This document shows, piece by piece, positions 1-5,237 of a DNA stretch of 6,954 nt. Both the position numbers and the translations under genes were made by a program. The notes under the pieces were generated by a model. That model ran no database searches. It was not told where the DNA came from and saw only the letters and a list, made by a program, of their open reading frames with translations. Source of the stretch: JAPXSY01 sp033812795 (GTDB lineage Bacteria; Verrucomicrobiota; Kiritimatiellia; RFP12; UBA1067); NCBI GenBank assembly GCA_033812795.1, contig JAPXSY010000115.1, positions 1 to 6,954 on the forward strand, read 5' to 3'. Each line of letters begins with the position of its first letter. Position 1 is the first letter of the stretch.

Positions 1-1622
1 AGGATGCCCGCCTGTTCTTCGAGAATCTCCGCATTGGTCAGCATCGGGAAGTCGGCGCCGAAATCGAGATGGCGTCCGGTTTCGCGGGGGGCGCGGGATT
101 TACGCGTGGTGCCGGCCGGAGGGGCGGCTGCGGTGAGGAGGTCGCCGCGTGGGGCGAAAACGGTCAGGCGCGGCAATTGCGAGGAGAGGCGCATCGTGTG
201 CTCTGTGGTGACGGCGAGGGCGAGCGGCCTATCGAAATCCAGCCGGTGCTGCCGACGGTGGCGGTGAAGCACGGTGAGGTCGAGCTGAACCCCTTGGGCG
301 GCGAGTTGCCCGAGGGCATGGTGAAGCTGGACCAGCCCCGAACGGTGGATGCGGTTGATGGCGACAGCCTGATGGGGCAGGTTTTTCAGTGTTTCGTCGA
401 CAGCGGTGGTCATGTTTCCGCGCGCGCCGAGTTCGATGAACAGGCGGAAGCCGTCCTGATACATCTGCCGGATCGTGTCGTCAAACAGAATCGGGGAGGT
501 CCATTGATCGGCGGTGAGTTTCAGGATGCTCCGCGGTTGGGCGGGCAGACGCTCAGCGGTGGCGCATGAATAAACCGGGATGCGCGGCGTGTGCCGCACC
601 CAATGCGAAAGGAACTGCTCGATGGGCGGGAGGACTTTCGAACACCACGGCGTGTTGAACGGCCGGTTCATCGGAACGGGCATGGTCTTCGCGCCAGATG
701 CTTGCAGGGAAGCGGTGACCTCTTTGAGGATTTCGGGCGAGAGGGCCACGGTCAACTGGCGCGGACTGTGGAAACAGGTCAGTGCCATTCGGCCGGGATG
801 TGCTGCGATCAGTTCGTCAATCCGTTCGCGCGAGGCGTCCAGCACGGAGAGCATGATGCAGGTGGGCAGGTCTTCGCGCTCCGCCAGCCGGTTCAACATC
901 TGATAGCCTTCCCGAAGGAAGACGATACGCTTGTTGCGGGAGAGGTTGCCGTAGACGCCGGCCACATCCAGAGCCGCGAAATCGCCGCCGCTGAACCCTG
1001 TCAATCCGTCGGGCGTGACCCCCATGCTGTCGATGAGACGGTAAAAAGCGGTATTCGCGGCGTGCGCGGCGATAAAGGACTCCGAGAATCCGTCGGTTTG
1101 GAAGACGCCGGTGTCGTTCCGGTAACAGGCCGAGGGCGGGAACAGGTAATCGGCCGGGGTGATGCATTCGGGGTCCTGGGTTTGCAGGGCTTCCTGCAAC
1201 TCGTCGAAGGCGCCTCGGCAGGCGTCGAAGGCGAGGCACAGATCGCGCAGCATATCCGGATAGAACGAGACCGCGCCGGGAAAGAGGAAGGCGATCCGGC
1301 CGCTGGGGCGCAGGCGCTCACGGAAGAAATAGGTGCCGCTCTTGTCGCGGATCCGATTGGCGCGAGCCTCCAGTTTCCGCAGGGCCAGCGACAGGCGGTC
1401 GCGCAGGTCGGGCACGGCGGAGGCGACCACCGCAAGAATGGAGGGCATGTGGCGGGCGGAAACGGCGCAAGTGTAGGCGACATCCTGCAGCGGCACGTCC
1501 GGCGCGTGCTCCAGAAAACCGAGCACACGCCGGACGGTCAGCGCGAGATCATCGTCGTTGGGCGCACCGATCAGGATCAGTTCGCTGTCGAAAGCGTCAT
1601 ACAGATGAGGGGCACTGCTCAT
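1..1622 (-). CDS. Acyltransferase-fold protein of a PUFA/PKS-like synthase, active site altered (3' end outside window)
   Basis: This frame is open from ATG at 1622 to the left edge, giving 540 residues with no stop. An acyltransferase (FabD/PKS-AT) fold can be followed: a FLFPG start near residues 112-116, the nucleophile elbow GFSGGDFAAL at 209-218 with Ser211, the FNTPWC segment at 322-327, and FIELGARGNMT at 395-405, which matches the family's closing 'F.E.G....LT' motif. Active family members normally have GQGSQ after FLFP, GHSxG around the Ser, and FHS with the catalytic His. Here these read GAVSF, GFSGG and FNT, so the Gln, the His before Ser and the catalytic His all appear to be missing. 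Residues 1-105 form an N-terminal linker, and 425-525 an Arg/Ala-rich linker. The start is supported by GGAGG four bases upstream and by a 4-base overlap with the preceding ketosynthase gene, suggesting translational coupling. The fold is fairly sure. Loss of normal transferase activity is inferred from hand alignment. Confidence 0.82.
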   Translation of the reverse strand, partial: MSSAPHLYDAFDSELILIGAPNDDDLALTVRRVLGFLEHAPDVPLQDVAYTCAVSARHMPSILAVVASAVPDLRDRLSLALRKLEARANRIRDKSGTYFFRERLRPSGRIAFLFPGAVSFYPDMLRDLCLAFDACRGAFDELQEALQTQDPECITPADYLFPPSACYRNDTGVFQTDGFSESFIAAHAANTAFYRLIDSMGVTPDGLTGFSGGDFAALDVAGVYGNLSRNKRIVFLREGYQMLNRLAEREDLPTCIMLSVLDASRERIDELIAAHPGRMALTCFHSPRQLTVALSPEILKEVTASLQASGAKTMPVPMNRPFNTPWCSKVLPPIEQFLSHWVRHTPRIPVYSCATAERLPAQPRSILKLTADQWTSPILFDDTIRQMYQDGFRLFIELGARGNMTTAVDETLKNLPHQAVAINRIHRSGLVQLHHALGQLAAQGVQLDLTVLHRHRRQHRLDFDRPLALAVTTEHTMRLSSQLPRLTVFAPRGDLLTAAAPPAGTTRKSRAPRETGRHLDFGADFPMLTNAEILEEQAGI

Positions 1623-3037
1623 GGGTCCTCCGGGTATTCTTCGAGGATTGCGGCCGCGCATGTGCCGGTGAAGTCGATCGCCGAGACGCAGGCACGACGC
1701 GGGTTCTTGCGGTTGCCCCGCAGCCACGGACGCGCATCGGAGAGCAGATAGAGGGGGGATTTGGCGGAAGCGAGGGAAAGGTGGGGTTTGTCTACGGATA
1801 CGGTCGGCACCAGAGTGCGGTGCGCGATGGCCAAGGCGGCCTTGAGGATGCCCGCCGCGCCCGCGGACCACAGGGTGTGACCGATATTGCCTTTGACGGA
1901 CCCCACACCGGTCAGGGCCTGGCCGCGCCGCCGATCGCCGTAGAGGTCATGCAACACCTTGAGTTCGGTCTGGTCCGAGTGCGGGATTGCGGATCCGTGG
2001 GCTTCGATCAGTTGAACCGATTCCGGAGTGATGTCCGCCGCATGCAGGGCACGGCTGATGGCGCGTGTAAGCCGTTCCGGCGTGGGGACGCGATGATGCT
2101 GATCCATGGCGGCAGCCGCGATGCCGATGGAGCGGATGATGGCGTAGATGCGGTCATTCTGGCGCAGGGCGTCCTTGAGGCGTTTGAGGACAAACATCGC
2201 GCCGCCCTCGCCGGGCAGGGTGCCGTCGGCTTCGCGGCTGAACGGCTGGAGTGTTTTGCCGCGGGAGAACGGGATCGCGCCCGCGAACCCCTGCAGGGCG
2301 GCGTCGCTGAACGGCGGCTGCACCGCACCCGCAAGCGCGATGTCCGAACGGCGCGTGATCAGGTCATCCATGGCGCCCTGCAGGGTCTGGTGACCCGAAA
2401 CAGCGCCTGCATCCACCAGAAAGGCAGGCCCGGCGAATCCGAGATAATGGGCGGTCCAGGAGGCGATGACACAACCGAGGGCCGAGAGAAAGGCGTACGG
2501 GTTGGGTTCGGGCAGCGAGGCGGTTAGCTGTTTGCGTACTTCCTCAATCTGCTCCGCGCCGACGCCCGGGAAGAAATTCTGCACGATCCCGAGAGTCTGG
2601 TCGATGAAGAAGGTGTGCTGCAGCCAGTTGACGGAGGCGGCATTGAAGGGCGGGGCGTACCCGAGGTGCAGCGAGACCCGGTCCGTTGGCAAGCTGTTGA
2701 GGGTGCTGCCGCTGTCGCGCAGGGCGTCGATCGCGAGTTGAACGGTGAAAAACACGTCCTGGTTTTCGCCCGCGTTCATTTTACGGGGGAAATACTGGTC
2801 TGCGGGCGTACAGGCGTACAGGTCACCCAACTGGCCGCAGAGTGTGGGGTAGGGGCGGTCGAACAGAGTGCGACGGGGCGGCGCGGGTTCGGTGGGGGAT
2901 GGGACGGGAAGCGGGGTCAGCAACGACTGGCGCTGGAGCAGGTTGCGCCAGAACGCGGCAAGTGACGGCGATTCGGCGAACCGGCACGCCATGCCGGTGA
3001 TGACGATATCTTCGCGTGATGTGCGGGAAGGGGGCAT
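1619..3037 (-). CDS. Stand-alone beta-ketoacyl synthase-fold protein lacking the catalytic Cys
   Basis: This 472-residue protein spans a whole thiolase-fold ketosynthase domain of the PUFA-synthase/type I PKS kind. It opens with DIVITGMACRF at residues 10-20. The two catalytic histidines are present in EAHGSA (His347) and in SVKGNIGH (Lys382, His387). The nucleophile segment, normally DTACSSS or DAACASS, reads VDAGAVSG at 208-215, so Ala212 stands where the Cys should be. The C-terminal GFGGTNAH motif is replaced by DFTGTCAA. Cys-less ketosynthases are known as chain-length factors and as loading or decarboxylating KSQ domains, though those usually carry Gln. This protein is therefore probably a partner or decarboxylase and not a condensing enzyme. 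The start is ATG 3037, just before the conserved N-terminus. A GTG at 3118 would extend the frame into panB by 27 residues without family resemblance. The gene begins 19 bases after panB, with no clear Shine-Dalgarno site, and overlaps the next gene by 4 bases. Confidence 0.87.
   Translation of the reverse strand: MPPSRTSREDIVITGMACRFAESPSLAAFWRNLLQRQSLLTPLPVPSPTEPAPPRRTLFDRPYPTLCGQLGDLYACTPADQYFPRKMNAGENQDVFFTVQLAIDALRDSGSTLNSLPTDRVSLHLGYAPPFNAASVNWLQHTFFIDQTLGIVQNFFPGVGAEQIEEVRKQLTASLPEPNPYAFLSALGCVIASWTAHYLGFAGPAFLVDAGAVSGHQTLQGAMDDLITRRSDIALAGAVQPPFSDAALQGFAGAIPFSRGKTLQPFSREADGTLPGEGGAMFVLKRLKDALRQNDRIYAIIRSIGIAAAAMDQHHRVPTPERLTRAISRALHAADITPESVQLIEAHGSAIPHSDQTELKVLHDLYGDRRRGQALTGVGSVKGNIGHTLWSAGAAGILKAALAIAHRTLVPTVSVDKPHLSLASAKSPLYLLSDARPWLRGNRKNPRRACVSAIDFTGTCAAAILEEYPEDP
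1627..1631 (-). promoter_or_regulatory. Shine-Dalgarno site for the acyltransferase-fold gene
   Basis: On the minus strand GGAGG precedes ATG (1622-1620) by four bases (ACCC). It lies inside the last codons of the ketosynthase gene, whose TGA stop (1621-1619) overlaps that ATG. This is the only strong ribosome-binding site in the left block, and it fixes the start of the downstream gene. Confidence 0.75.
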
Positions 3038-3056
3038 AGAAAAAGGGTGGGGCGGG

Positions 3057-3875
3057 TTAGGTCGATCCGGGTTTCCGGGGCGCGTAACAGTGTTCGTGTG
3101 CCGGATAAACTCCGTCACGGACTTCCTCGGCGTAGGTGCGGAAAGCCTGCGTCATGGTCTCCGCCAAAGCGGCATAGGCCTTGACGAAACGGGGCGGCCG
3201 GCCTTCGGAAAGGCCGAGCAGATCGTGCATTACCAGCATCTGGCCGTCACAGACCGGCCCCGCCCCGACCCCGATGATCGGGACGGGAACGGCTGCGGTG
3301 ATGGTGGCGGCGATATCGGGCGGGGTGCACTCGAGCACGATGGCGAAGGCGCCCGCCTCCGCCAACGCCCGGGCGTCCGCGATCAACCGTTCGCCCGCCT
3401 CACGCGATTTGCCCTGAACTTTGTAGCCGCCGAGTTGGTTGACCGACTGCGGCGTGAGGCCGATGTGCCCGAGCACGGGGATCCCGTTCTGCGTCAGCGC
3501 GCTAACCAGCCCGGCACGGAACGCGCCGCCTTCGAGTTTGACGGCATCTGCACCAGCCTCCTGCAGAAAACGGCCGGCATTGCGGATCGCCTCGGCCTCG
3601 CAGACCTGATAAGAGAGGAAAGGCATGTCCGCCACCACCATCGCGTTGCGCGCGGCCCGCGCCACGGCAGCGGTGTGGTGGAGCATCTGTTCCAGCGTGA
3701 CGGGCAGGGTGGACTCGTAACCGAGAACCGTCATGCCGAGCGAGTCGCCGACCAGCAACAGGGGAAGGCCGGCGGCATCGGCAAGGCGCGCGCTGGCGTA
3801 GTCGTAGGCCGTGACACAGGCCAGCCGGGTCACCCCCTTGGCAGCAGTGACGGAAGCCGCATTCCATGTTTTCAT
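3057..3875 (-). CDS. panB: 3-methyl-2-oxobutanoate hydroxymethyltransferase (ketopantoate hydroxymethyltransferase)
   Basis: PanB transfers a hydroxymethyl group from 5,10-methylene-tetrahydrofolate to 2-oxoisovalerate, giving ketopantoate, the first committed step of pantothenate and CoA synthesis in the cytoplasm. The 272-residue product has the usual family length. Its hallmarks are VGDSLGM with metal ligand Asp44, ADMPF with Asp83, VKLEGG with Lys113 and Glu115, GHIGLTPQ at 137-144, LECTP with the probable catalytic base Glu182, and IGVGAGPVCDGQ followed by HDLLG at 201-221. No key residue is missing. The ATG at 3875 gives the expected N-terminus and has no Shine-Dalgarno site, but a promoter-like sequence ends just before it, so the message may be leaderless. 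It is the first gene of a probable operon with the ketosynthase- and acyltransferase-fold genes. The usual partner panC is not in the window. The product could support phosphopantetheine supply for carrier proteins of the linked synthase. Confidence 0.97.
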   Translation of the reverse strand: MKTWNAASVTAAKGVTRLACVTAYDYASARLADAAGLPLLLVGDSLGMTVLGYESTLPVTLEQMLHHTAAVARAARNAMVVADMPFLSYQVCEAEAIRNAGRFLQEAGADAVKLEGGAFRAGLVSALTQNGIPVLGHIGLTPQSVNQLGGYKVQGKSREAGERLIADARALAEAGAFAIVLECTPPDIAATITAAVPVPIIGVGAGPVCDGQMLVMHDLLGLSEGRPPRFVKAYAALAETMTQAFRTYAEEVRDGVYPAHEHCYAPRKPGST

Positions 3876-3882
3876 GAGACGT

Positions 3883-3910
3883 ATTTTACCATAACAGGCG
3901 GACAGGGCAA
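3883..3910 (-). promoter_or_regulatory. Probable sigma-70-type promoter of the panB operon
   Basis: Reading the minus strand, TTGCCC (3910-3905) is followed after 16 bases by TAAAAT (3888-3883), close to the -35 and -10 consensus. Only seven bases separate the -10 box from the panB ATG at 3875, so transcription would start at or next to the start codon. This fits the absence of a Shine-Dalgarno site there. The call comes from sequence match only. Confidence 0.45.
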
Positions 3911-4063
3911 TATCCGTGTTAGGGTTCTGACCAAACGGGCGTGATCCTGTTTTCCTGACCGATAACGTGAACGGTGCGCGTTCTTTCCGCTCGCTCGTCG
4001 TACATGTTCACAGCGTGGCGGTGCCCGTACACCTGCACGAAAACGAGGACGCGAACGGGACGT
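3911..4063. other. Intergenic stretch without a gene, possibly a decayed repeat
   Basis: No supported reading frame lies here. The part at about 3985-4060 has alternating short GTACA, ACGAAAACGAGGACG and GAACGG motifs. These resemble low-complexity codon-like repeats I recall from Kiritimatiellota and related intergenic DNA, but the copy is too degenerate to define a unit. It leads directly into the first hexamer repeat at 4064. Confidence 0.35.
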
Positions 4064-4110
4064 CGATCCCGATAGCGATCCCGACCTCGATTTGGATGAA
4101 ACCCTGAAAC
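4064..4110. repeat. Composite repeat, copy 1 (hexamer array, CGATTTGGATGAA cap, TGAAAC units)
   Basis: Five hexamers (CGATCC, CGATAG, CGATCC, CGACCT, CGATTT) run from 4064 to 4093. GGATGAA follows, then ACCCTGAAAC. The structure matches three further copies to the right. This is the most diverged copy: its last hexamer before the cap is CGACCT, not CGACCC. Confidence 0.8.
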
Positions 4111-4144
4111 TTCATGAAAATCAGGAATTCCCCCTAGCGTTCAG

Positions 4145-4215
4145 AAAAACCCGAGCGATGCCCAAAAAATCTGCGTAATCTGCGTAAATCTGCGGATAAA
4201 AACCCGAGCAGTGCC
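4145..4215. repeat. AATCTGCGTA-type tandem repeat flanked by direct repeats
   Basis: Between 4169 and 4197 an ATCTGCG core occurs three times with 9-10 base spacing (ATCTGCGTA, ATCTGCGTAA, ATCTGCGGAT). The tract is flanked by two copies of AAAAACCCGAGC (4145-4156 and 4198-4209), each followed by a similar GATGCC or AGTGCC. This core sequence is familiar to me as a dispersed intergenic repeat in several uncultured bacterial lineages. It is non-coding in all likelihood. Confidence 0.75.
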
Positions 4216-4230
4216 ATCCCGTGTGTTCGT

Positions 4231-4316
4231 GGTTAAATGATCGATCCCGATCCCGATAGCGACCCCGACCCCGATTTGGATGAAACCCAGAAACCAGAAA
4301 CCTTGAAACCTTGAAA
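4231..4316. repeat. Composite repeat, copy 2
   Basis: GGTTAAATGAT leads into six hexamers from 4242 to 4277 (two CGATCC, CGATAG, two CGACCC, CGATTT). The cap GGATGAA follows, then a run of GAAACC-based units (AACCCAG, AACCAG, AACCTTG, AACCTTG) to about 4316. It has the same order of parts as copies 1, 3 and 4. Confidence 0.85.
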
Positions 4317-4357
4317 AGCGACCTGCGGTGTCGGAAACGCGGGCGTCCCTGTCGATC

Positions 4358-4390
4358 GTCGCGGGTCGAATGTCGCGGGTCGCGGGTCGA
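4358..4390. repeat. CGCGGGTCGA direct-repeat cluster
   Basis: The 8-base core CGCGGGTC occurs three times in about 33 bases, with spacers AATGT and none, just before copy 3 of the composite repeat. Translated on the minus strand it gives Arg/Pro/Asp/Thr-rich junk peptides, so apparent frames here should be ignored. Confidence 0.7.
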
Positions 4391-4491
4391 CGTTCCCGAT
4401 AGCGATAGCGATACCGATACCGACCCCGACCCCGATTTGGAATGGAACCATGAAACCCAGAAACCCAGAAACCAGAAACCCAAGAAAGTGT
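4391..4491. repeat. Composite repeat, copy 3
   Basis: This copy has the longest hexamer array: eight units from 4391 to 4438 (CGTTCC, two CGATAG, two CGATAC, two CGACCC, CGATTT). A slightly altered cap, GGAATGG, follows, and then ACCATGAAACC and several AACCCAGA or AACCAGA units. Confidence 0.85.
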
Positions 4492-4496
4492 CCCGT

Positions 4497-4585
4497 GGTT
4501 AAACAATCGATCCCGATCCCGATCCCGATCCCGACCCCGATTTGGATGAAACCTTGAAACCTTGAAACCCTGAAACCTTGAAACC
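4497..4585. repeat. Composite repeat, copy 4
   Basis: GGTTAAACAAT leads into six hexamers from 4508 to 4543 (four CGATCC, CGACCC, CGATTT). The cap GGATGAA comes next, then a clean 8-base tandem array (ACCTTGAA, ACCTTGAA, ACCCTGAA, ACCTTGAA) to about 4585. The hexamers are the most uniform here, suggesting recent slippage or gene conversion. Confidence 0.87.
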
Positions 4586-4586
4586 A

Positions 4587-4613
4587 AAGAGAGTTGAAGG
4601 TTCAACTGCTCTT
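4587..4613 (-). terminator. Hairpin just past the short secreted-protein gene, possible terminator
   Basis: Arms AAGAG/CTCTT and GTTGAA/TTCAAC pair around a GG loop with a small internal bulge. On the minus strand the hairpin begins right after the TAA stop (4617-4615) and is followed by TTTGGTTTC, a weak U-tract. A related CAAAGAACGTTGAACC motif occurs near 6039-6055, so this may be part of the repeat family and not a dedicated terminator. Confidence 0.35.
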
Positions 4614-4614
4614 T

Positions 4615-4839
4615 TTAGGTTAAATGCGTCCCCTTCCCCCACTCGCTCAAGCACACCCGCAAATCCGCCGTGATCGCTTCTTTCGCTGACGCGGAAAGAT
4701 TGGCGTCCTCAAACGCGACGTTTATCGCGTTTGAGTTCACTCCATAGTAAACGACATTGCCCTGTCCGTGACACTGACCGACCAGTAACAACACGGATAC
4801 GAAGAGGACGGGAAGGCTGACTGTTTTTTTGATTTTCAT
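4615..4839 (-). CDS. Small secreted protein of unknown function, probably 3'-truncated paralog of the gene at 6582-6954
   Basis: The product is 74 residues. It starts MKIKK, has a hydrophobic core at about 6-20 (LPVLFVSVLLLV) and a plausible Sec cleavage region around QCHGQG. The Cys there does not sit in a proper lipobox. The mature part includes VVYYGVNSNAINVAF, an alanine/lysine segment SAKEAITADLRVC and SEWGK. Over the first 69 or so residues it is almost identical to the right-edge gene, then diverges and stops after GTHLT. The homology ends next to the repeat array, so truncation by recombination is likely. About half of the roughly ten base differences between the copies are synonymous, so the shared frame looks real. 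The ATG at 4839 is chosen because it gives the signal peptide; longer frames reach into an upstream ORF. No family was recognised. Confidence 0.6.
   Translation of the reverse strand: MKIKKTVSLPVLFVSVLLLVGQCHGQGNVVYYGVNSNAINVAFEDANLSASAKEAITADLRVCLSEWGKGTHLT
4638..4807. repeat. Duplicated 170-base segment, copy A
   Basis: It aligns without gaps to 6785-6954 with about ten mismatches by hand count. It covers most of the coding part of the small secreted-protein gene. The right-hand copy reaches the window edge, so the true length of the duplication is not visible. Confidence 0.9.
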
Positions 4840-4849
4840 GGCTTTATCA

Positions 4850-5056
4850 TCACGGCACCCAATCAAGCCAGACGCAGAACCGCCATTTGTTTTCATGCCA
4901 AAGAACCGTGGTCTTGCCCCAATCCTTACCCCCTCCTGCCGATGGGCTTGAATTGGGGACTTGCATCCACAGATTGGTGGCCGCTGGCCCATCGGGGCTA
5001 TACGTGAAACCGAGAAGACTTGGCGGATAATACGTCTGCTCGCACAAGTCCGGCAT
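4850..5056 (-). CDS. Small hypothetical Trp/Tyr/Pro-rich protein or remnant
   Basis: The 68-residue product from ATG 5056 contains YYPPSLLGFTYSPDG, NLWMQVPN, a glycine stretch and KWRFCVWLDWVP at its end. The frame remains open leftwards of this Met up to about 5194 on the minus strand, without an obvious start, so this could be the C-terminal half of a decayed longer gene. It ends ten bases before the start of the small secreted-protein gene, which suggests co-transcription. The richness in Trp and Tyr and the lack of low-complexity sequence argue that it is or was coding. No family was recognised and no good Shine-Dalgarno site was seen. Confidence 0.35.
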   Translation of the reverse strand: MPDLCEQTYYPPSLLGFTYSPDGPAATNLWMQVPNSSPSAGGGKDWGKTTVLWHENKWRFCVWLDWVP

Positions 5057-5193
5057 GATCTGCGGTGCAAGATTGGCGATCGCGTCACCTCTTATCTGCC
5101 GTAGGCGCAGGATTGACCCTTTCTTAGAAAAAAGGTTAAATGAAGCGCGTTTGTGAGGATTATGCGAACACCCGGCATGTGGGGTCTGGTGCG

Positions 5194-5222
5194 TTTAGCC
5201 TGAAAAAAACAGCCGCTATCTA
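5194..5222 (+). promoter_or_regulatory. Possible promoter of the gene at 5238
   Basis: TTTAGC (5194-5199) and TATCTA (5217-5222) are separated by 17 bases and lie 15 bases before the ATG at 5238. The match to -35/-10 consensus is modest and nothing else supports it. Confidence 0.3.
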
Positions 5223-5237
5223 TCAGAGACAAACCGT

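Noticed and set aside
69..1751. Long plus-strand reading frames, including a 386-residue one at 591-1751
   Set aside because: They lie opposite the acyltransferase-fold gene in G+C-rich DNA. Their translations show no family motifs, while the minus-strand frame aligns with an AT fold throughout.
3038..3118. Longer ketosynthase start at GTG 3118
   Set aside because: The extra 27 residues overlap panB, have no family resemblance, and the ATG at 3037 sits right before the conserved N-terminus.
1781..3944. Plus-strand reading frames at 1781-2527, 2615-2965 and 2868-3944
   Set aside because: They are antisense shadows of the ketosynthase and panB genes, which have recognisable motifs from end to end.
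4064..4585. CRISPR array
   Set aside because: Repeats are short, directly tandem and of different lengths, spacers are not uniform, and there are no cas genes.
4121..4605. Four overlapping small ORFs in the repeat region
   Set aside because: Their proteins are Arg-Asp, Gly-Ile or Ser-Gly dipeptide repeats produced by the hexamer period, with no ribosome-binding sites.
5111..5136. Terminator-like CCCTTTCTTAGAAAAAAGG
   Set aside because: Pairing is short and A/T-only apart from the ends, and no gene ends at a suitable distance.
4618..5142. GGTTAAATG copies at 4232, 4618 and 5134 as a target-site duplication around an inserted block
   Set aside because: A few matching 9-mers within 1 kb are expected by chance, and no inverted repeats or transposase gene accompany them.
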